Positions 1 through 5,352 of a stretch of DNA of 5,352 nucleotides are shown in pieces. The DNA comes from Hydrogenophaga sp. (lineage in GTDB: Bacteria; Pseudomonadota; Gammaproteobacteria; Burkholderiales; Burkholderiaceae_C). The stretch is from contig JAGXRS010000404.1 of NCBI GenBank assembly GCA_018335615.1, positions 1 through 5,352 of the forward strand. Reading direction: 5' to 3'. The notes beneath the pieces were generated by a model. It was not told the origin of the DNA. It saw nothing but the letters and a program-made list of their open reading frames with translations, and searched no databases. How positions within the stretch are numbered: position 1 is the stretch's first letter; every line of letters begins with the position of its first letter. A program made the position numbers and the translations under genes.

Positions 1-841
1 CCCAGAACAGGCGGTCGGGCACGGCGTGACCCATGCCAGGCTGGAAACCCGCGTCCAGGCATTGGTCGAGATAGGTCAGCGCTTCGGCGCAAGCCGATTG
101 CAGGTCCGAGCCGCCCGCGATCAATGCACACAGCGCCGCCGACAGGGTGTCGCCCGCGCCGGCAAAGGTGGCATCGAAACGCTCATAGCGCGCGGTGGCG
201 AGCACGGTTTCGGGGGAGGCCAGGTGGCTTTCCAGGTACTGGTCGGCCGCGTTGAATCCGGTCACCAGCGTGTACGGCACGCCGTGTGTGGCGGCTGCGC
301 GCGCGATCTCGCGGGGCCCTGGTGCCCGGTCTTCTGCCCAGTCGGGCAGCAGCCAGCGGCACAGCGTGCTGTGGTTGCCCACCAGCACGGTGGTCTGGGG
401 CAGCAGCAGCTCGGCGCAGGCGTCGAGGTAGTTCTCGATCGCCAGCTCGTCCCACCAGGACAGGTCGGGCATGTAGGTGATGACCGGCACCTCGGCGTAA
501 TCGGTCGTGATCTCGGCGATGGCGCTGAGGTTTTCCGGGCTGCCCGCAAAGCCGACCTTGAACGCCTGGACCGGAATGTCTTCCAGCGCGCAGCGCGCCT
601 GCTCCGCCACGGCCTCTTCGTCGAATGCCACGTGGTCGTGAATTTCAGTGGTGTCGCGCACGTAGGCACCGGTCACCACCGAGAGCACGTGGGCCGACGC
701 GCTGGACATGGCCGCGATGTCGGCACTCAGACCGCCGGCACCGCTGGGATCGTTCGCGTTGAACACCATCACGCAGGGAAGCGAGACTTCTCCCGGCGGG
801 CCAACCGGGGACGGGTGGGAGATTTCGGGGGTGTCGGACAT
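1..841 (-). CDS. thiD: ThiD-like hydroxymethylpyrimidine/phosphomethylpyrimidine kinase, 3' end cut by window
   Basis: ThiD phosphorylates hydroxymethylpyrimidine and then its monophosphate with ATP, in the cytoplasm, for thiamine synthesis. I read 280 codons leftward from an ATG at 841; the frame is open to base 1, so the C-terminus is missing. E. coli ThiD is about 266 residues, so little is lost. Visible family marks are NDPSGAGGLSADI (residues 30-42, the usual DPSGGAG-x-QAD substrate/phosphate region), KVGF (95-98) and AGAGDTLSAAL (227-237), the anion-hole/ATP loop of ribokinase-like kinases. In that loop Asp231 replaces the Cys usual in ThiD (GTGCT), and the rest of the protein is clearly divergent. 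The start is uncertain: ATG 841 has no clear ribosome site, and an in-frame ATG at 898 would add 19 Pro/Arg-rich residues. The gene is divergent from the rubredoxin gene, and no other thiamine gene is in view. The ribokinase superfamily is firm; the exact substrate is less so. Confidence 0.85.
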   Translation of the reverse strand, partial: MSDTPEISHPSPVGPPGEVSLPCVMVFNANDPSGAGGLSADIAAMSSASAHVLSVVTGAYVRDTTEIHDHVAFDEEAVAEQARCALEDIPVQAFKVGFAGSPENLSAIAEITTDYAEVPVITYMPDLSWWDELAIENYLDACAELLLPQTTVLVGNHSTLCRWLLPDWAEDRAPGPREIARAAATHGVPYTLVTGFNAADQYLESHLASPETVLATARYERFDATFAGAGDTLSAALCALIAGGSDLQSACAEALTYLDQCLDAGFQPGMGHAVPDRLFW

Positions 842-905
842 GGGTGGTCGGGGAGCGGGGCCGGTGCGTGGAAGACGTGGCGGGCTGCCCGCAGACATCT
901 GTAAA

Positions 906-921
906 ACCACCGGACCACCGG
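906..921. repeat. Tandem 8-bp direct repeat ACCACCGG x2
   Basis: Two perfect head-to-tail copies of ACCACCGG stand in the divergent intergenic region, about 65 bp upstream of the chosen kinase start and 47 bp upstream of the rubredoxin -10 candidate. The repeat is seen directly. A role as a regulator-binding site is only a guess from its position between two divergent genes; in GC-rich DNA a repeat this short can arise by chance. Confidence 0.4.
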
Positions 922-944
922 TTGAGAATGCCCTGCCAACGGCC

Positions 945-973
945 TGGGGAGGCGGTTCGGGGCTCGATACAAT
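945..973 (+). promoter_or_regulatory. Candidate sigma-70 promoter for the rubredoxin gene
   Basis: TACAAT at 968-973 matches the sigma-70 -10 consensus at five of six positions and stands out in GC-rich surroundings. Seventeen bases upstream, TGGGGA (945-950) is a weak -35 with three of six matches. Transcription would start near 980, giving a leader of about 26 nt before the ATG at 1006 and excluding the in-frame TTG at 976 as a start. This is a reading by eye without scoring. Confidence 0.45.
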
Positions 974-1005
974 GATTGCATTCTATGACACCGTCCTCCA
1001 TAACC

Positions 1006-1179
1006 ATGACCGAAACCAAGACTTGGATGTGCCTGATCTGCGGCTGGATTTACGACGAGGCAGCAGGTGATCCGGACAGTGGTGTGGCACCCGGTACCCC
1101 CTGGGCTCAGGTGCCCATGAACTGGACCTGCCCGGAATGTGGTGCCCGCAAGGAAGATTTCGAGATGGTCCAGATCTGA
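1006..1179 (+). CDS. Rubredoxin
   Basis: This is a 57-residue rubredoxin, a soluble cytoplasmic one-electron carrier with a single iron held by four cysteines. The two ligand pairs are intact: C9-x-x-C12-G and C42-P-x-C45-G. The family's aromatic residues are also present (W7, Y16, W33, W40, F52), as are the PDSGVAPGT loop (residues 23-31) and the KEDFE tail. The length fits the normal 52-58. I chose ATG 1006 because it gives the typical rubredoxin N-terminus a few residues before the first Cys; in-frame TTG 976 and ATG 985 lie at or close to the predicted transcription start. No clear Shine-Dalgarno is visible. The redox partner cannot be told from the window: no rubredoxin reductase, alkane hydroxylase or oxygen-detoxifying flavoprotein is nearby. 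The protein identity is very secure; the physiological role is not. Confidence 0.96.
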   Translation: MTETKTWMCLICGWIYDEAAGDPDSGVAPGTPWAQVPMNWTCPECGARKEDFEMVQI

Positions 1180-1246
1180 TCTGCACCCTGGCCCTGCGGA
1201 TGCCGAGCTGTGTCCAGCGCCTGGTGCGTGCCAGCCGGTCCCCGCC

Positions 1247-1265
1247 CTGGGCCTGCGCCCAGTTT
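1247..1265 (+). terminator. Small hairpin after rubredoxin gene, possible weak terminator
   Basis: The gap between the rubredoxin stop and pilG (1180-1293) contains a perfect 6-bp GC-rich stem, CTGGGC (1247-1252) and GCCCAG (1257-1262), with a four-base loop and then only three T. A smaller 4-bp stem, CTGG/CCAG, lies just before it at 1221-1234. The T tract is too short for a strong intrinsic terminator, so it may only attenuate read-through into pilG. No convincing promoter for pilG was seen in this gap. Confidence 0.35.
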
Positions 1266-1293
1266 CCCGACCTGTAACCGGAGCAAGCCCATC

Positions 1294-1689
1294 GTGAGCA
1301 CGACACCCGCGTTGAAAGTCCTGGTGGTGGATGACAGCAACACCATACGCCGCAGTGCGGAGATCTTTCTGAAGCAGGGGGGGCACGAGGTGCTGCTGGC
1401 CGAAGACGGCTTCGACGCATTGTCCAAGATCAACGATTACCAGCCCGATCTCGTGTTTTGCGACATCCTGATGCCCCGGCTCGACGGGTATCAGACCTGC
1501 GCCATCATCAAGCGCAACGCCCGGTTCGCGGGCATTCCGGTCGTGATGCTGTCCTCCAAGGATGGCGTCTTCGACAAGGCGCGCGGACGCATGGTCGGCT
1601 CGCAGGATTACCTCACCAAACCTTTCACCAAAGACCAGCTGCTGCAAGCCGTGCAGCAGTTTGGTGCCAACCTCACCGGAGCCGTGTGA
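1294..1689 (+). CDS. pilG: Type IV pilus response regulator PilG (CheY-like)
   Basis: This is a 131-residue single-domain receiver with no output domain. Acidic pocket D13-D14, phospho-acceptor D57, switch Ser87 and Lys109 are all in place. The stretches PRLDGYQTCAIIK (residues 61-73) and MLSSKDGVFDKARGR (85-99) closely resemble P. aeruginosa PilG (135 aa), which separates it from PilH and from flagellar CheY. In P. aeruginosa, PilG is phosphorylated by ChpA, promotes pilus extension and supports cAMP production; the same role is inferred here. The start is GTG 1294, with GGAG at 1280-1283 ten bases upstream; it gives the family-length N-terminus, whereas the GTG at 1210 would add 28 low-complexity residues. 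Its stop overlaps the pilH start by one base (TGATG), so the two are probably translationally coupled. Confidence 0.94.
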   Translation: MSTTPALKVLVVDDSNTIRRSAEIFLKQGGHEVLLAEDGFDALSKINDYQPDLVFCDILMPRLDGYQTCAIIKRNARFAGIPVVMLSSKDGVFDKARGRMVGSQDYLTKPFTKDQLLQAVQQFGANLTGAV

Positions 1690-2054
1690 TGCCTATCCGC
1701 AAAGTGCTTGTTGTCGATGATTCCAAGACCGAATTGATGGTCTTGTCCGATCTTTTGAATCAAAATGGATTCACTGTGAAGACCGCCGAGAACGCAGATG
1801 AGGCCTTTCGTCGGCTAGGTGAGGAAAAGCCCGACCTCATCCTGATGGACGTGGTGATGCCGGGTCAGAATGGATTTCAATTGACGCGGGCGATCTCCCG
1901 CGACCCGCTCTATTCCGACGTTCCCATCATCATGTGCACCAGCAAAAATCAGGAGACGGACCGCGTCTGGGGCATGCGCCAAGGCGCCCGCGACTACGTC
2001 ACCAAGCCTGTGAACGTGGAAGACCTGCTGTCCAAGATCCGGGCGCTCGGCTGA
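1689..2054 (+). CDS. pilH: Type IV pilus response regulator PilH (CheY-like)
   Basis: This is a 121-residue stand-alone receiver, the second regulator of the Pil-Chp pathway. Key residues are D10-D11, phospho-acceptor D54, Thr84 and Lys106. The block DRVWGMRQGARDYVTKPV (residues 91-108) is a strong PilH signature, nearly the same as in P. aeruginosa PilH (about 121 aa). There PilH counters PilG, favouring retraction or acting as a phosphate sink for the kinase; the same role is inferred here. ATG 1689 shares its A with the pilG TGA, and a good GGAG (1678-1681) lies seven bases upstream inside the end of pilG. The first third of the gene is noticeably richer in A and T than the flanking genes. 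A 32-bp gap separates it from pilI. Confidence 0.94.
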   Translation: MPIRKVLVVDDSKTELMVLSDLLNQNGFTVKTAENADEAFRRLGEEKPDLILMDVVMPGQNGFQLTRAISRDPLYSDVPIIMCTSKNQETDRVWGMRQGARDYVTKPVNVEDLLSKIRALG

Positions 2055-2086
2055 TCGGCCCCGCCGCTTCCGCTACCGGTACACAC

Positions 2087-2620
2087 ATGGCCAACCGACA
2101 GTCACTCCGGGATTTGCAGGAACGCCTGGCCCAGCGGTTGAACGCGGCCAAATTCGAAGCGGCCACCGTCTCCTGGCTGGCCGTTGAGGCCCGTCGGCAG
2201 CGTTACCTCCTCCCATTGGTGCAGTCGGGCGAAATTTTCCCCTGGACCACCGTGCATGCCGTGCCCTACACCAAACCTTGGTATGCGGGTGTGGCCAGCC
2301 TGCGTGGCGGCCTGCATGGCGTGGTCGATCTGGCAGGGCTCGTGTCGCACGCCGAAGGTGCCTCGGCCGTGACCGAGCGCATCACCTCCGAATCGCGACT
2401 GGTCAGCCTGCACGCAGCCCTGGGGGTGAATGCCGTGCTGTGGATTGACCGTCTGCTGGGTTTGCGAAACCCGGCCATGTTCAGTTCCCTGGCCGATCCG
2501 CCGCCGCACGCACCACCGTTTTTCGCCCGTTGTCTGGTGGATGTTCAGGGGCTGCCATGGCAGGAACTGGACCTGCAGGCGCTGGCCAGCGAGCCTGAAT
2601 TCCTGACCATTGCTGCCTAG
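2087..2620 (+). CDS. pilI: CheW-like adaptor PilI
   Basis: This 177-residue protein matches P. aeruginosa PilI in length (178 aa) and position. It is a cytoplasmic CheW-family scaffold expected to link the PilJ receptor tip to the ChpA kinase. After a charged helical N-terminus (residues 1-25) comes a CheW fold starting near residue 28. Its clearest mark is GVASLRGGLHGVVDL (68-82), matching the G-V-x-N-L-R-G-x-x-x-x-V-x-D-L pattern of CheW with Ser in place of Asn. Overall similarity to CheW is low, as is usual for PilI, so the name rests on that motif plus context. The ATG at 2087 has no good Shine-Dalgarno, so translation may depend on coupling to pilH 32 bp upstream. The ATG gives the family-typical length, and no better start is visible. 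Confidence 0.9.
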   Translation: MANRQSLRDLQERLAQRLNAAKFEAATVSWLAVEARRQRYLLPLVQSGEIFPWTTVHAVPYTKPWYAGVASLRGGLHGVVDLAGLVSHAEGASAVTERITSESRLVSLHAALGVNAVLWIDRLLGLRNPAMFSSLADPPPHAPPFFARCLVDVQGLPWQELDLQALASEPEFLTIAA

Positions 2621-2634
2621 GCGGTCTGAACCGC
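2621..2634 (+). promoter_or_regulatory. Intercistronic hairpin between pilI and pilJ
   Basis: Immediately after the pilI stop, GCGGT (2621-2625) and ACCGC (2630-2634) form a perfect 5-bp stem with a CTGA loop. There is no T-run directly behind it, so it is not a standard terminator. It could mark an mRNA processing or stability point between pilI and pilJ, or be chance. Confidence 0.3.
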
Positions 2635-2670
2635 GTGCCCCGGTCGGGTTTCTGCCCTTTGTTTTCTGTT

Positions 2671-2676
2671 GGAAGG
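2671..2676 (+). promoter_or_regulatory. Strong ribosome binding site of pilJ
   Basis: GGAAGG ends seven bases before the ATG at 2684 and sits in a T-rich leader (about 2649-2682, with a T6 run at 2677-2682 after the site). It decides the pilJ start in favour of ATG 2684 over the TTG at 2669, which lies upstream of this site. It is clearly better than the start context of pilI or chpA. Confidence 0.7.
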
Positions 2677-2683
2677 TTTTTTC

Positions 2684-4930
2684 ATGGCCACGCTTGATCG
2701 ATTCCAGGGACTGTTCAAGAAGAAGACCAGCGACGAGTCCGGCCAGCCTCGCGCGGTCGCTCCAGACACCGCCGAGGCTGCAGCTGATCGGCCCGCTGTG
2801 TCGGCAGCCGAGTTTGCCGAGAGCCGACGGGCAAGCGACGAGTTGCGTGACCTGGTGGATGCGGGTGAAGTCTCGCTGCCGCTGCTGGGTCGGCGCACGG
2901 CCACGCAGCACCAGCGCATGCTGGCGTCCATGCTGGCTGTGGGCTTGGTGGTGCTCGGTGGTGTCACCTTTTTCTCGCTGAGTCAGACCGAGCAGATCAG
3001 CCAGCAGGTGGCCGCCAGCGGCCAGGCGCTCATGCAGTCGCAACGCCTGGCCAAGAGCGTGTCGCAGGCCCTGGTGGGCAGTCCGAGCGCGTTTGCCGAA
3101 GTGCGTGACAGCTCCGACGTGCTGGCGCGCAACGTGCGCGGTCTGCGGCAGGGCGACGCCGCCCTCAACCTCAATTCGCTGGGGCCGCAATACGAAGCCC
3201 CCCTGAGCGATTTGCTGCCCAAGGTGGAGGAGGCCGAACGCAACGCCGCCACCGTGTTGTCCCAGCAGGCCATCCTGACGCAGGTGGGCAACGCCTTGCG
3301 CACGATCAACCGGCAGTCGTCCGACCTGCTGGAAATCGCCGAAACGGTGTACTCGCTCAAGCTGCAGCAGGGTGCGCCGGCAGCGGAACTGTCTGCTTCG
3401 GGCCAGCTCGTCATGCTGACCCAGCGCATCGGCAAGTCGGCCAACGAATTCCTGACGATGGAAGGCGTCAGCCCCGAGGCCGTGTTCCTGTTGGGCAAGG
3501 ACCTGAACACCTTCAAGGAAATCACCGAAGGCCTGCTCCGGGGCAGCGAGGAGCTCCGGCTGGAGGCGGCCCGCGATGCGCAGGTGCGTGAGCGGCTGGA
3601 CGTCCTGCTGGCGTTGTACGAACAGACGCGTACCGAAGCGGGCGCCATTCTGGGCAACCTGCAGGGTCTGGTGTCGGCACGAGAAGCCCAAGTGGGCATC
3701 GTGGGCGACAGTGAAGCCCTGCGCCTGGGCCTGCAACAGTTGCAGACCGACCTGTCGAACCGCTCGGGCCTGGGCGGCGTCCAGCTGATGGCCCTCTTGC
3801 TATCGGCGCTGTTTGCCCTGACCTGTGGTGCGGGTCTGGCCTACGTCCAGCTGCTCGACAGCCGTCAGCGCCAGGTGGTGGCCGAAAACCAGCGGCATGC
3901 CGCGGAATCGCTGGAACAGGATGCCAAGCGCGTCAACGATGCCAACCAGGCCGCCATTCTGCGTCTGATGAACGAACTGCAGACAGTGGCCGAGGGCGAT
4001 CTGACGCAGGAAGCCACCGTGACCGAAGACATCACGGGCGCCATTGCCGACTCGGTGAATTACACCGTGGAAGAACTGCGCTCGCTGGTGGGCAACGTGC
4101 AGGCCACGGCCACGCGCGTGGCACAAACCACGTCGGCGGTGGAAAGCACGTCGACCGAACTGCTGGCCACGTCGTCGGAACAGCTGCGCGAAATCCGCGA
4201 GACCGGTCAGTCGGTGCTGGACATGGCGCAGCGCATCAACCAGGTGTCGGGTCAGGCGCAGGAATCGGCCTCTGTGGCACGGGTGTCGCTGCAGGCCGCC
4301 GAGTCGGGCCTGCAGGCCGTGCAGGACGCCATCGGCGGTATGAATGCCATCCGCGACCAGATCCAGGAAACCTCCAAGCGCATCAAGCGCCTGGGCGAAT
4401 CGTCACAGGAGATCGGTGAGATCACGGAACTGATCTCGGACATTACCGAGCAGACCAACGTGCTGGCCCTGAACGCCGCCATTCAGGCCGCGTCGGCCGG
4501 TGAAGCCGGTCGTGGCTTCTCGGTGGTGGCGGAAGAGGTGCAGCGACTGGCCGAACGCTCGGCCGACGCCACGCGCCAGATTGCAGCACTCGTGAAGGCC
4601 ATTCAGACCGATACGCAGGACGCGGTGGCCGCCATGGAGCGCTCCACGCAGGGTGTGGTCGAGGGGGCCAAGCTCTCCGACAACGCGGGTACGGCGCTCT
4701 CCGAAATCGACCGGGTGTCACGCCGACTGGCCGAGCTGATCGAGCAGATTTCCGACGCTGCGTCGCGTGAAGCGGAATCGGCGAACGAGGTGGCCGGCAA
4801 CATCCAGCACATTTTTGCGGTGACCGAGCAGACCGGTGAAAGCACCCGCTCGACCGCCCAGCAGGTGCGGGAACTCTCCGCCATGGCCGAAGAGCTGCGC
4901 CAGTCGGTTGCACGGTTCAAGATCGCCTGA
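2684..4930 (+). CDS. pilJ: Type IV pilus methyl-accepting chemoreceptor PilJ
   Basis: This is a 748-residue transmembrane receptor expected to sit in the inner membrane, often at the poles, and to pass pilus or surface signals to PilI-ChpA. The order is: cytoplasmic N-terminus (1-78); TM1 (about 79-99); periplasmic region (100-365) with two PilJ-type half-repeats, SQRLAKS (119-125) and TQRIGKS (246-252); TM2 (about 366-390); a HAMP-like segment including AEGDLT (about 436-441); and a long coiled-coil signalling domain. The receptor hairpin tip EQTNVLALNAAIQAASAGEA (589-608) is intact. The segment around TSKRIKRLGESSQEIGEIT is nearly the same as in P. aeruginosa PilJ (682 aa). No C-terminal CheR-binding pentapeptide is seen; the protein ends ARFKIA. 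The start is ATG 2684 with a strong ribosome site. The cytoplasmic N-terminus is about 60 residues longer than in P. aeruginosa. Confidence 0.95.
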   Translation: MATLDRFQGLFKKKTSDESGQPRAVAPDTAEAAADRPAVSAAEFAESRRASDELRDLVDAGEVSLPLLGRRTATQHQRMLASMLAVGLVVLGGVTFFSLSQTEQISQQVAASGQALMQSQRLAKSVSQALVGSPSAFAEVRDSSDVLARNVRGLRQGDAALNLNSLGPQYEAPLSDLLPKVEEAERNAATVLSQQAILTQVGNALRTINRQSSDLLEIAETVYSLKLQQGAPAAELSASGQLVMLTQRIGKSANEFLTMEGVSPEAVFLLGKDLNTFKEITEGLLRGSEELRLEAARDAQVRERLDVLLALYEQTRTEAGAILGNLQGLVSAREAQVGIVGDSEALRLGLQQLQTDLSNRSGLGGVQLMALLLSALFALTCGAGLAYVQLLDSRQRQVVAENQRHAAESLEQDAKRVNDANQAAILRLMNELQTVAEGDLTQEATVTEDITGAIADSVNYTVEELRSLVGNVQATATRVAQTTSAVESTSTELLATSSEQLREIRETGQSVLDMAQRINQVSGQAQESASVARVSLQAAESGLQAVQDAIGGMNAIRDQIQETSKRIKRLGESSQEIGEITELISDITEQTNVLALNAAIQAASAGEAGRGFSVVAEEVQRLAERSADATRQIAALVKAIQTDTQDAVAAMERSTQGVVEGAKLSDNAGTALSEIDRVSRRLAELIEQISDAASREAESANEVAGNIQHIFAVTEQTGESTRSTAQQVRELSAMAEELRQSVARFKIA

Positions 4931-4956
4931 TACCCGAGTCATCAACCCGAAACGCC

Positions 4957-5352
4957 ATGCTCGACACAACAGCCGACAGTTTGCAGACGGATGTCCCGCT
5001 CGCCGACCTGGGTCCGCTGGCATGGGTTTTTGACGAGTTGCGCAAGTCGCTGGAGGGCGCCAACAAGGCCATCCGGCGCTTCGTTCGGGAATCCGAGCAC
5101 GCGCGCCACCACGATCTCGAGGCGGTGGATCCCAGCCCGCTGCGACTGGCCCGGCAGCAATTGCACCAGGCCGTGGGTGCGCTCGAAATGGTGGGTCTGG
5201 GAGCGCCCGCACAAGTCTTGCGCGCCATGGAGGCGGCGGTGCAGCGTTTCGTGCAGAAACCGCTGGTGTGCACCTACGACGCGGCCGCCAAGGTCGAACG
5301 GGCGGGCTTTGCCCTGGTCGAATACCTCGAAGCCGTGCTCAACAACAAGCCG
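4957..5352 (+). CDS. chpA: N-terminal part of Pil-Chp hybrid histidine kinase ChpA/PilL, cut by window end
   Basis: I read 132 codons from ATG 4957 to the window end with no stop. ChpA-type proteins are very large hybrid kinases with several Hpt domains, a CheA-like kinase core, a CheW-like domain and a C-terminal receiver. Only the first N-terminal domain is visible here, a mostly helical segment resembling the start of betaproteobacterial ChpA/PilL ('Hpt domain-containing protein'). The visible stretch RQQLHQAVGALEMVGLGAPA (residues 67-86) has a His-x4-Gly-x5-Gly spacing like an Hpt domain, but Val73 stands where Hpt domains carry Lys. The start lies 26 bp after the pilJ stop with no strong ribosome site, so coupling to pilJ is likely. 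The identification leans on position after pilJ and on remembered family wording; the kinase core is outside the window. Confidence 0.85.
   Translation, partial: MLDTTADSLQTDVPLADLGPLAWVFDELRKSLEGANKAIRRFVRESEHARHHDLEAVDPSPLRLARQQLHQAVGALEMVGLGAPAQVLRAMEAAVQRFVQKPLVCTYDAAAKVERAGFALVEYLEAVLNNKP

Larger units (their letters stand above)
842..1005. promoter_or_regulatory. Divergent intergenic region between thiD-like gene and rubredoxin gene
   Basis: This 164-bp gap lies between two divergent starts and should hold promoters for both genes. A possible rubredoxin promoter is listed separately. For the leftward gene I see no convincing promoter; a TAGAAT on the minus strand (985-980) has no good -35 at the right distance. 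The part nearest the leftward gene (842-898) is GC-rich and open in the kinase frame, so it may be coding if the ATG at 898 is used. I looked for the CUGAGA core of a TPP riboswitch upstream of the kinase gene and did not find it. Confidence 0.5.

Noticed and set aside
26..904. Long rightward open frame of 292 codons
   Set aside because: It lies antisense to the ThiD-like gene. Its product is rich in Arg, Gly, His and Gln with no recognisable motif, while the opposite strand shows clear kinase motifs.
899..1005. TPP riboswitch upstream of the ThiD-like gene
   Set aside because: On the minus strand I found no CUGAGA core and no typical thi-box stems. The region is also short.
976..1005. Upstream TTG 976 or ATG 985 as the rubredoxin start
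   Set aside because: Both lie at or within a few bases of the likely transcription start and would add residues not typical of rubredoxins; ATG 1006 gives the standard N-terminus.
769..1647. Leftward open frame of 292 codons across the rubredoxin gene and pilG
   Set aside because: It crosses two intergenic regions and runs opposite two clear genes, with no domain of its own.
2102..3736. Leftward open frame of 544 codons opposite pilI and pilJ
   Set aside because: It is a high-GC shadow of two well-identified genes. The product is His/Gln/Arg-rich and has no domain I recognise; its length follows from the GC-biased third positions of the real genes.
1..5352. Mobile elements, CRISPR arrays, tRNA or rRNA genes, or a new defence-type system
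   Set aside because: No long inverted or direct repeats, transposase motifs, spaced repeats or RNA gene signatures were seen. The genes form a coherent core-genome neighbourhood.

Overview
The window looks like chromosomal DNA from a high-GC betaproteobacterium, most likely order Burkholderiales and perhaps Comamonadaceae. This rests on codon use, on protein wording closest to what I remember of that group, and on the gene order thiD-like kinase / rubredoxin / pilG / pilH / pilI / pilJ / chpA. No database search was possible, so the taxon is an inference.

Left part (1-1179): a ThiD-like pyrimidine kinase gene runs leftward from about 841 and leaves the window at base 1 without its stop. A 164-bp divergent intergenic region separates it from a small rightward rubredoxin gene (1006-1179). 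That region holds a tandem 8-bp repeat and a plausible -10 box for the rubredoxin gene. A 114-bp gap with small hairpins then leads into the chemosensory operon.

Right part (1294-5352): a same-strand type IV pilus (Pil-Chp) chemosensory operon. It encodes two single-domain response regulators (PilG, PilH), a CheW-like adaptor (PilI), a membrane chemoreceptor (PilJ), and the N-terminal 132 residues of a large ChpA/PilL-type histidine kinase cut by the window edge. By analogy with Pseudomonas aeruginosa, PilJ senses the pilus or surface state and PilI couples it to ChpA. ChpA then phosphorylates PilG and PilH, which bias pilus extension and retraction (twitching) and can feed into cAMP signalling. 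The genes are tightly packed: pilG and pilH overlap by one base, and the other gaps are 32, 63 and 26 bp.

This is mostly a known system with ordinary architecture. The points worth a second look are the missing pilK methyltransferase gene between pilJ and chpA, an Hpt-like but degenerate motif in the ChpA N-terminus, an Asp in place of the usual Cys in the ThiD-like active site, the long cytoplasmic N-terminus of PilJ, and the different translation-start context of pilJ compared with its neighbours. I found no mobile element, CRISPR array, tRNA or rRNA, and nothing that I would call a new system.
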